DNA of 64,000 nucleotides. Source: Mesostigma viride (lineage: Eukaryota > Streptophyta > Mesostigmatophyceae > Mesostigmatales > Mesostigmataceae). Where the stretch lies: positions 2,169,564 to 2,233,563 of the forward strand of contig RPFO01000296.1 in the NCBI GenBank assembly GCA_009746045.1, in the 5' to 3' direction. The notes beneath the pieces were generated by a model, which was not told the DNA's origin, searched no databases, and was given only the letters and a program-made list of their open reading frames with translations. Both the position numbers and the translations under genes were made by a program. Shown here one piece after another: positions 55,801 through 64,000 of this stretch (positions are counted from its first letter, which is position 1; each line of letters starts with the position of its first letter).

Positions 55801-58800
55801 AAGGGGGGATGACCGCGCACACACAGGGGCGCATGTTTTTTATACTTGGATAAATGTTCTTTATACTTGGATAAGATAGGAACCCACATGTTATGATACT
55901 GCTATGGGAAGACTTGGAGAACGTAACACGGCCCAACCGCGAAAGTGGTGGGTGTCCAGCGTGCCCTGGGCATGGGCAAGAGGGGAGAAGCCCCCCCCCC
56001 CCCCCCCCCCCCAAGGACACGGAGAAGCACACACACAGGCACAAGGACATGGAGAAGCACACACACACAAGGACACAAGGACACACCTATCGCTTACCTA
56101 GTGTCTCAAACAGGGCTGCATGGTGCAAAGGTGGGTGTCCAACACCGCCTGGCGACCAAATGGCTATCAACTTGTGGCGATGGCCCCCAAGATGATGTCT
56201 GAGATAGTCGTGAAGTGCCTACGTTTACGTTGCAAGTGTGCATACTGGCCCACCGCCCCACCCCTAACCTTGACTGCCACACGCTGTTAATCTACTACAG
56301 TTTTAGAGTCGTGAGATCAAGGAGGCAACCAGCGCGTCGAGAGAGAGCCAGTACCTTCACGCTGCTGCTCCATCACGCGCTGCAACAGCATGGACATGAC
56401 CGTGGGGAAGGTAGGCGCGGTGGCTTGGATGCCACACTAGCACGAGTATCAAAGAGACAACCAGCGCAGGCCAGAAATCTGGAAGAGTCCGGACCATGGT
56501 AGCTCGAGCCTGCTGTTATCGTATCCGCGTTTGTCGAGTCGTTCAGGATGATGGAAATGAATGGAGGTGGATACGTGAAGCCGTTGACTTAACAAATTAT
56601 GGCTGGGGAACGTTCATCGAGACCTAGACGGCTTAGCTAAAAACAACCTCGCGTGATCAGGGCAGGTGTTCCTAGCGGCCAGGAGTGTCCAAGGTAAGCA
56701 CCACTGCTGCGATCACCAGCACGCTGCTGCGATCACCAGCACGCTGCTGCGATCACCAGCACGATATTACGAGCATACATTATATACGGGCATATATTAG
56801 AAACGGGCATTCCCCCACACTCTTGCCAGCCAGTACCTGCACGCGCTGCTCCATCACGCGCTGCACCAGCATGGACATGACGGTGGCCGGCGCGGGGAAG
56901 ATCTGAGCGATGCGCTGCGCCTCTTCCGCCACCGATGCCCGGATGCCTTCGAACAAGTTCCACAGGAACGACTTCTGCCCGCCGGGTCCCGTGCTGGTGG
57001 TCGCCGCCTGCTTCTTGGTGTTTGCGAACATGCTCACGCGGGGCGCGCCGGCCACGGGGGTACCTGGGGCGCTCCCGTCGCCTGGTGGTGGTGGTGGTGG
57101 TGGTGGTGGTGGTGGTGGTGGTGGTGGTGGTGGTGGTGATTGTGGTGGTGGTGGTGGTGGTGGTGGTGGTGGTGGTGGTGGTGGTGGTGGTGGTGGTGGT
57201 GGTGGTGGTGGTGGTGGTGGTGGTGGTGGTGGTGGTGGTGGTGGTGGTGGTGGTGGTGGTGGTGGTGGTGGTGGTGGTGGTGATTGTGGTGGTGGTGGTG
57301 GTGGTGGTGGTGGTGGTGGTGGTGGTGGTGGTGGTGGTGGTGGTGGTGGTGGTGGTGGTGGTGGTGGTGGTGGTGGTGGTGGTGGTGGTGGTGGTGGTGG
57401 TGGTGGTGATTGTGGTGGTTGTCATTGTTTGTGGTGGTTGTCATTGTTTAGTCATGATGCATGCCAGCGTAGGCGGTGGTGTGGTAGCAACGAGGACATG
57501 ACTCGTACTTGTCGCTGGATAAGGACTCCTTATGAAGGGGGCAACATACGCCCCCCCGCACCTAACCACAGCTTGCTAGCAAGAGGCTGGATTCAAATAA
57601 CACTAATAACACTAATAATTTAAACAGTGCTCATCCACTCACGCGTTTGCGTGTGATAGCCCCAAGTTGTCAGCCACACAGCTGGCACCCATTAGGTAAA
57701 GATTGGCAAATCATCATCATTAGGACTCCATCACCCATGCACTGAAGTGCCATGCACCCAATGCCAGTACGTCAGCTAACCCGCAGCCAACCAGCGGCTA
57801 ACCAGCAACTAATGGGCGGCACCGGGGTGTCGGCCACCGCTCGTGCAGCAACTATTCAATGGCAACACTCCGCATGTCACACCCCACACATACCTAGCGC
57901 GGTGGCCCCCGTTGCGTCGGCCAGCACGATGGAGGCGTCCATGAACATTGGCCTCGACGCCACGTAGCGCTGCATCACGCTCGCGCCGCCGTTGAAGTTG
58001 ACCAGCGTGAGCGCGCAGTCCTGTAGAGTGGGGTGGACAAGGAACATCAAAAGTGTTTGGAACAAGTGTTTGGAGCAAGTGTTTGGAACTAGTGGTTGGA
58101 ACAAGTGTTTGGAGCAAGTGTTTGGAACAAGGTTTGGAACCAAGTGTTTGGAACAAGTGTTTGGAACAAGTGTTTGGAACAAGTGTTTGGAACAAGTGTT
58201 GGGAACAAGTGGTTGGAACAAGGTTGGGAACAAGTGTTTGGGACAAGTGTTTGGAACAAGGTTTGGAACAAGTGTTTGGAACACGCACAGAGGATGTTTT
58301 AGGTCAACCAGCGTGAGCGTATAGTCCTGGTTGGTTGGTTGGTTGGTTGGTTGGTTGGTTGGTTGGTTGGTTGGTTGGTTGGTTGGTTGGTTGGTTGGTT
58401 GGTTGGTTGGTTGGTTGGTTGGTTGGTTGGTTGGTTGGTTGGTTGGTTGGTTGGTTGGTTGGTTGGTTGGTTGGTTGGTTGGTTGGTTGGTTGGTTGGTT
58501 GGTTGGTTGGTTGGTTGGTTGGTTGGTTGGTTGGGAGAGGGGCCCAAAAGTGGAATGATACGTCAGGAAGGGTGGTAACAATCCAAGCATGAAGGGTGCT
58601 CCAGTTGACCAGCGTGAGCATGCAGCTACGTAATCCGCCACCGTACCTGCATGCCCGCCAGGTCCCCCCGCAACTCGGCCGCATCAAACTGCCTCAAGAT
58701 CCGCGTCTCCAGCTTCTCGCAATAGCTCTGGATGTCCGTGAGCGCGCGCTGCATGTCCCCCGCATCCACCGTCGCTTTATCCCCCCCAACCCCGCCCTTG

Positions 58801-61800
58801 CCACTCCCCTCCACCCGCCCCTCCTCCAAGCCCCCACTGCCCCGCCGGTCGTTTCCCCCCGTTGCCTCCATCCCGTTCCCCAAGTATAAGTTCCCATTGA
58901 CGTCGAATGGCGACGCGGACGACTCGCCCATGGAGCTCCAGGTCCCACTGTCGTTAGCATAAGGCGCCGGGGCACCCTTGCCCGCGGGCGCGACCGCGGA
59001 GGCGGCGACGACGTCCTGCGCAAACGCGCGGAGCTGCTGCGCTATCGTCGCTGCTTCCGCGAGTCGTTCGTCGTCGAGGAAGACCTCGGGGAGTTGGGAG
59101 AGATCGCCCTGCAAAGCACAAGCGGAGGCAACGCACAAGTGGATTCCAGGTGGAATATAAGATAGATGCTGGCTATTCTTGACACGTAAAGGACCTCGGA
59201 TGCATCAGTCTATTTATTACACGTGAAGGACCTCGGATGCATCAGTCTATTCTTGACACGTGAGGACCTCGGATGTGTGAGTCTATTTTGACACGTGAAG
59301 GACCTCGGATGCATCAGTTTATTTTGACACGTGAAGGACCTCGGAAAGTTGGGGACAGGTCGCCCTGTAAGCACATGACTTGCCAGTGGATTGGATACCA
59401 ATGCGCCACTGCTATGTAGTACGAACACTTCAGACAAGGGAACCCCTGGAAGCAGGGACAGGTAGCCCTGTGGGGTTGCGGGTGATGGCAGTCGGAATAG
59501 GTAGCCCTGTGGGATTGTGGGTGATGGCAAGTAGGACAGAAAGACTCGGGATCTTGGGTGGTGCCCGTGTCCACGCCACCACCCACACGAGGCCATGACC
59601 CATACCATGATACTATGATAATTGTCGTCGTAGTAAATAATATACGTTGTACAGCACCTTGGTACCAGTGCGCCCCCCACCTTTGCACGACCATACCCCC
59701 ACCTATTGCGGCGCGGAAGGCAGGACCTTCTCGGCATGAACCCCATCCTGCTGACCACTGCTTCCCCCACCTTTGCGGCGCGGAAGGCCATCAGGTGCTC
59801 CATCTTGGTGATCGTCTCCACGACACGTGTCCGCTCGTGGTTGGCCGCCTTGAGCCGGTCACCGATGCGAGCAGCCGTTTGGCCGATGCTGCTCACACGT
59901 TCGTCCATCAGGGCGAAGCGCTCCACAAGGCCCTGCGGAAAGTGGGTAGAGATAGCAACGAGTGGGTAACTAAGCAGTCCGGCGACAAGGCGTAGAAAGC
60001 GAAGGGAGAACATGAGACGCTCACGCGCACATCCATGACAGCAAAGCGCTCGACAACACAACCCTGAGGTGATTGCCAGGATGTCACGCATGACCGCATC
60101 ATAGGGCGAAGGATGTCACGCATGACCGCATCATAGGGCGAAGGATGTCACGCATGACCGCATCATAGGGTGAAGGATGTCATGCATGACCGCATCATAG
60201 GGCGAAGGATGTCATGCATGACCGCATCATAGGGCGAAGGATGTCACGCATGACCGCATCATAGGGCGAAGGATGTCACGCATGACCGCATCGTAGGACG
60301 GCTAAGGACAGAGTAAAATGGCATGGACAGGAACGTCCTCTCCCACCCCCCTCAACCCCATCACAGGGTCGTGACTATACGATGCGAGACATAACACATG
60401 CACAAACCCAAAGGCCCCCAACCGCATCGCATACATCGCCTGCCCACCCAGCGTACTGCCCGTCACCTCCACCGCATCGTCTCACACTCAAACTCACCTC
60501 CATATGGTCCTAGCAAATGCCTTAGCTTGTCTACCCCCCACCCCCCACCCACGTTTAAGATTCCCAGGTTTAAGATCTTGAGACCCGGGATTTTGGAATT
60601 TCTGGTTTAAGATCGCAGGGCTGGTTTTGGGCAAAATGATCTCAAAATAGGTACAAAGGCTTCTCAGTGGTACGCGCTATAGAGTATGCACGTATTCAGG
60701 TGTATCGCCTCAGCTTTAAGATCGTACATGTCTCAACTTTAAGATTGTCAGCCCTGGATTTGATTTCAGGCTTAAAATCGCAGCCCTGGGTCCCTCGGAC
60801 CCCATTCTTACACATGTGGTGGCGGGGATAGACCTCCCTCACCTCCATCAGGTCCTAGCTTTAAACTCCCCTCACCTTTAGAAAGTCTTCCGCCTCATAT
60901 ATGTTGTGCGCGTGCAAGTCCCCCCCACTCACTTCATCATGACGACTCGCATGCTTGGCCACAACCATCCCCTGCAACCTTGCCTCATGCCCCTCACCTC
61001 CATAAAGTCCTACCTTGTCTAGACCCCCTCACCTCCATAAGGTCCTCCGCCTCGCGTATGTTGTGCGCGTGCTCCGTCTCCCGCACCCTAACTTCGGCCT
61101 CCAGCGCGGCCACCCGCTTGGCGGCTTGCGCGCCCAGCGAGGCCAAGTGCGCCTGCACGCTGCGGAACAGGCCCTGCAGCGCGTGCAGCTCCCGGGTGAG
61201 CTGCTCGCTGAAGAGGGCGCCTGTGGACAGCGGGTATTCCGCAAAGGCCATGCGATAGGCAAGGCATAGCACAAATGGTGAGGCAGAGTCCGCTGCTCGG
61301 TGACGGAAGCATCTGCAAGACACAGCTAGGGCCATCCTTAAGCAAGGTCATTGTTTGTGTTTTGTCATGTAGACTGCCCCATTTGAGGGATGAGGTATAG
61401 CGGCAGTGGCGAGCACACACGGGGGGCCACCGTGGCAAGCCCGAGACTGGCTACTGCGACACAGTAGTGAGCACACCCAACCAGTGGTTGCTTGGGGCAG
61501 AAGCTGCTACTCGCACAAGCAAGCGCCTGCAAGACGAGATGACTTGACGCCTCCTGGGTGGCCAATGGGTGATGGCATTGGATGGGCAATCAGGCGTCTA
61601 AAATGGCCACCTGAACGGAAAATTCAAGGACAAGGGTGCACGGATGGTGGGCGCACGCCGCTCCACGAAGAGAGAGGCTCCCAGAAGAAGGAGCAAGCCC
61701 TGCCATTGATAAACAACTCATGAACACACAAAAGCGAATCGAAGAGCAAGACCTGCCACCAGGATGACCTGCCAGCATACGTCCTCCACAGGCCACAGAC

Positions 61801-63207
61801 AAAGTTTGGGCCGCGATGCCGCTCCTCGGAGCAGGATTGTTCAGATGTGTACAACAAGTGACATAAAAAAAACCCAGGATCCCCATCGCCGCATGGCAGC
61901 AGATTGAGCTACTACAGCTCGCACACGCAGCCTTGGTTTTAAACCTATCATACGGATTGTTATTTCAAGGCTGCACCTATCTGCCTTGCCCGACACAAGC
62001 ACCGCCCCTTCAATAGCAGCCTATCATTGTCACTGTTATATTAATACTATTAATATTAAAATCATCATTGCTTTCATTATTGCTATTATTATTGCTATCA
62101 TTATTGCTATCGTTATTGCTATTATTGCTATTATTGCTAGTCGTCATGGCGCTGTTAAGTGTTATCTACCGTTCCTACCGTCTTTATCGTTCCTTATCGT
62201 TCCACAAGCGCTCTTTACCATTCCAACATTGCACGTACCCGCGTTGCCTGTGCTGCCTAGTCCCAGCGTGGACGGCGTGCGGGGGCTGGCCATCCCCCCC
62301 CGCCCCCCTTGGACCCGCTCTTTTCCCTCACCAACGCGACCAGGTTCGGTGCACTCTGCGCGATCATCTCCCCGAGCAACGCGTCCGTGCTGACGGGCTC
62401 CAAGAACCGCTCCCAGGGAATCAGGTCCGGTATGCTCATGCTGGCGCCGCCACGCTGCGACGTCGACGACACGACGAGCGACGGTAGACCGTTTTGGCTG
62501 TTTGAGAGCGACGACAACGATGACACGTTCGACCCTGTGGCAGCCCCCCCAGCTGTGATGCCCTTTCGGGCGCTGGACGCTGGCCGGCCATCCGCCTTTG
62601 AATTACTATTACTGTGGCTGTTGCTATCGCCCTTGCCGTCGGAGTCACCGCCGGCATCGTCGAGTGTCCCGTTGCCCCGATACTTCGCGCTCACTCGCAC
62701 GCGGCGCAGGCCCTCCCCCGGCTGCTCCCCCCCTTCCTGCTTCTCAGCCCTGTCCTTGTCCCCCTTATCGCCCTTGCCGCCCCTCTCCTCCCGCTCACCC
62801 CGCTCCGCCCGGCTTACCCGCTCCGCCCTCTCCGCCCTGTCCGGCCGATCGAGCGCCCGTGAGGCCACCTCCTTCCTCCCCGCCCCCTCCGCCCTCTCCG
62901 CCCTCCCCGCCCCCTCCGCCCTATCCACCCTCACCCTGTCGCTCCGCTCCACCGGTTCGCCTCGCGCGGCCCTCTCCGCCCGATCCACCCGCTCTGCCCG
63001 ATCCAACCGCTCCGCTGTTCTAAGCGGCCGCTCCGACGCATCCCCTCTGTCAGCCCTCAGGGGCCGCTCGACCCGCTCAGGCCTCTCAGCCCGGCTGGCG
63101 CGCTCAGTGCCATCAGACCGCTCTGACCGCTCGGAGGTGCGGTCAAGGGCGCGGTCGGGGCGGGAGAGGCGGCTCTCGCGGGCCGAAGACGTGGTGGAGG
63201 AGGCCAT
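49877..63207 (-). CDS. SEC10: exocyst subunit SEC10 (EXOC5), 14 coding exons, ~1192 aa
   Basis: Exons in transcription order: 63207-62332, 61200-61033, 59932-59771, 59108-58647, 58020-57894, 57081-56837, 55788-55663, 55433-55231, 54762-54469, 53469-53307, 53100-53032, 51456-51277, 50795-50502, 50086-49877. From exon 3 on, phases close exactly. The exon 2 start is less sure: 61220 is the better-looking acceptor but is out of phase with the 62331 donor. Plant-SEC10 signatures: [82 protein letters not shown] and [19 protein letters not shown]10 is a helical-rod subunit that helps the exocyst tether secretory vesicles to the plasma membrane. The first ~150 residues are an Arg/Glu/Asp/Ser-rich repeat ([12 protein letters not shown]) absent from ordinary SEC10 (about 830 aa in plants); homology starts near [20 protein letters not shown] 5' UTR intron probably ends at GGCAG, 20-25 bp before the ATG. 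Confidence 0.94.
50805..50890. repeat. GGGCAA/GGGCGA hexamer array, SEC10 intron 12
   Basis: About 14 units of GGCAAG/GGCGAG beginning right next to the exon 13 acceptor at 50796. Confidence 0.9.
50937..51047 (-). repeat. interspersed AGACAACCAGCGCAGG repeat, minus copy
   Basis: About 110 bp, nearly the same as 56449-56565 in opposite orientation. It includes GGCCAGAAATCTGGAAGA and CGGACCATGGTAGCTCGAG. Other partial copies lie at 22953, 48674 and 54885-55160. Confidence 0.85.
51457..51795 (-). repeat. 111-bp tandem repeat carrying copies of the exon 12 start
   Basis: GTGCGCACCGGTCCGGCCAG occurs at about 51545, 51655 and 51765. It matches the true exon 12 start (51430-51456) with its acceptor. 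The spacer (GGGATGAAAAGAAAGAGGTA) repeats as well. Confidence 0.9.
52100..52345. repeat. 30-bp minisatellite, SEC10 intron 11
   Basis: About eight copies of a unit containing CATCCTCCACAACAAGGACG. Confidence 0.92.
52545..52850. repeat. 8-9 bp GGGACCAA minisatellite, SEC10 intron 11
   Basis: About 35 copies of AAGGGACC, ending in AAGGGACA variants. Confidence 0.93.
54885..55160. repeat. 63-bp tandem repeat built on the AGACAACCAGCG element
   Basis: Five units containing GAGGCAACCAGCGCAGGC, GGCATTACTATATACT and GTGACCATGGTATCCATGA. The last unit continues into the CCGGAAATCTGGAGAATCCG block of the interspersed repeat, so an inserted copy has amplified. Confidence 0.88.
56335..56412 (-). repeat. 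~65-bp duplicate of the exon 6 end in SEC10 intron 6
   Basis: CCATCACGCGCTGCAACAGC and CATGGACATGACCGTGG repeat the end of exon 6 (56826-56890) with its donor context at high identity, about 490 bp downstream of the real donor. Confidence 0.9.
56449..56565 (+). repeat. interspersed AGACAACCAGCGCAGG repeat, plus copy
   Basis: The longest plus-strand copy. It has no ORF, and no clear inverted ends or target duplication are visible. Possibly a short MITE or SINE. Confidence 0.8.
56695..56765. repeat. 20-bp minisatellite
   Basis: Three to four units of TGCTGCGATCACCAGCACGC, SEC10 intron 6, just after the exon 6 donor. Confidence 0.9.
57083..57427. repeat. (CCA)n array on the minus strand abutting the exon 6 acceptor
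   Basis: About 110 GGT triplets on the plus strand (CCA on the coding strand), with three GATTGT interruptions. It ends in CACCACCAG|GCGACGG at exon 6 of SEC10. Confidence 0.95.
58045..58285. repeat. 14-bp minisatellite, SEC10 intron 4
   Basis: About 16 copies of TTGGAACAAGTGTT and variants. Confidence 0.92.
58328..58535. repeat. (GGTT)n array, SEC10 intron 4
   Basis: About 52 uninterrupted GGTT units, flanked on both sides by copies of the exon 5 start (58296-58327 and 58597-58625). Confidence 0.97.
59180..59520 (-). repeat. tandem repeat derived from the exon 4 start of SEC10
   Basis: ACGTGAAGGACCTCGGATGC units (about five) at 59185-59345 match the CCGAGGTC part of exon 4. 59341-59373 repeats the acceptor and first ~25 bases of exon 4, and ACAGGTAGCCCTGTGG recurs at about 59457 and 59499. 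Confidence 0.85.
60080..60300. repeat. 32-bp minisatellite, SEC10 intron 2
   Basis: Seven copies of a unit containing GGATGTCACGCATGACCGCA. They lie next to the 60010-60070 duplicate of the exon 3 start. Confidence 0.93.
62040..62150. repeat. ATTATTGCT microsatellite, SEC10 intron 1
   Basis: Degenerate (ATT)n / ATTGCTATT array. The rest of intron 1 (61201-62331) shows no gene. Confidence 0.85.
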
Positions 63208-64000
63208 CGGGGTGTGCTTGCCTGCCGGCGCAAACGCACGTGGGGGAATGATTAGCACGTCAGCACCCAGGCAAAAGGTGGCACCCATTCCTCCATGGTG
63301 GTGGAAGAGGAGGCCATCAAGGGGTGTGTGCCTGCTGGCGCACATTCCCAGGTAACTAGCCATAAAAGGGAGTATCAGTAGTCAGCATCCTGCCAAGCAT
63401 GCATGCATCCATCTATGAATCCAGACGCGATCCCTCATAGTGCTTCTGCTAAGGGGTTTTGGCAAATATAAAAATGTTGACTTCGCACCCCGCATGCTGT
63501 CAATTGACCAAAAACGTCACGTTCGCAGAAGCCTCCATCCCTCCAACCATTGACCCCTGAGGTGGAGGCAACCGGGCTGTGTGCCCGAGGGTATGCGCAA
63601 AGGCATCCGGTCCCAGAACGGCAGGGGGCAGCCGAGGCATCTGATAACATGATCATAGATGATAGGGGGGACTGAGGAGTATAGAGGGGGTGCAGCAGTA
63701 GACAGAAGGGAGCAGACAGAAGGGAGCAGACGTAAGAGGGACTATACAGAAGGGAGCAGACGTAAAAGGGGCTATAAACAGAGAGATAACGTTTTAGGAG
63801 TTAAACAAGTAAGGCAGCACTTGTGTGCTCTGCACTGAGGCATGTCCCGGGGCACCCATCATCAGCACCACCATCATTTGTCGATGGGGGCTGTTGAAGC
63901 CCCTTTTCTTTGCTGCCAATGACAGTAGGGCGAGGATATCAAGGGGGAGGCGGGGGGGATGCCAAGCGAAGAGATTCCTCCGACAAGACGTGGGCACACA
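63208..64000. other. SEC10 5' UTR / upstream region
   Basis: A duplicate of the start region, including GATGGCCTCCTCTTCCACCA in the coding strand, lies at about 63295-63345. GGGAGCAGACGTAARAGGG units repeat at 63700-63785. No further gene seen to the window end. Confidence 0.5.

Noticed and set aside
62309-63355. 348-aa Ser/Leu-rich plus-strand frame
   Set aside because: Antisense shadow of SEC10 exon 1, whose repeats keep both strands open.

Overview
The window comes from a nuclear chromosome of a green-lineage eukaryote, most likely a unicellular green alga (a prasinophyte such as Cymbomonas would fit, but I cannot prove the species). The evidence is a plant-type PTEN-formin (class II architecture), a SEC10 that matches land-plant SEC10 far better than animal EXOC5, a small protein with a plastid-type transit peptide, spliceosomal GT-AG introns throughout, GC-rich exons and an internal TTTAGGG telomere-type tract. 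There are no bacterial operons, rRNAs or convincing tRNAs.

Layout. (1) 308-1926, minus strand: a four-exon gene for a plastid-targeted single EF-hand protein (163 aa). (2) 1927-2581: a divergent promoter region with a perfect E2F-like palindrome. (3) 2582-21984, plus strand: a 17-exon formin gene of 1079 aa, with an inactive PTEN-like phosphatase domain, a C2 domain, a short FH1 and a full FH2. All 17 exons join in phase at GT-AG sites. (4) 21985-49876: 28 kb between the convergent ends of formin and SEC10, filled with nested mobile elements. These include an RLE-type LINE (PHD, RING, C2H2, RT and restriction-like endonuclease) headed by about 35 near-identical 170-bp monomers; several copies of an APE-type LINE; short SINE-like elements with TTAA-rich tails; and an uninterrupted 894-aa virus-type primase/SF3 helicase gene at 44812-47496. 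(5) 49877-63207, minus strand: a 14-exon SEC10 exocyst gene, about 1192 aa, with a long charged N-terminal extension.

The introns of all three host genes carry minisatellites with units from 3 to about 111 bp. The most unusual observation is that many of these repeats are 'echoes' of the exon edge next to them. The first 20-50 nt of an exon (with its 3' splice site) recur upstream in the preceding intron, and the last 20-60 nt (with the 5' splice site) recur downstream in the following intron, sometimes several times. The pattern is seen in EF-hand, formin and SEC10, and the 3' flank of SEC10 is a degenerate tandem series built from its last codons. I read this as splice-junction-anchored tandem duplication, and I do not know of a published description.

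The formin (actin nucleation) and SEC10 (vesicle tethering at the plasma membrane) both act in polarised growth and secretion, but they are convergent, 28 kb apart, and show no sign of co-regulation.
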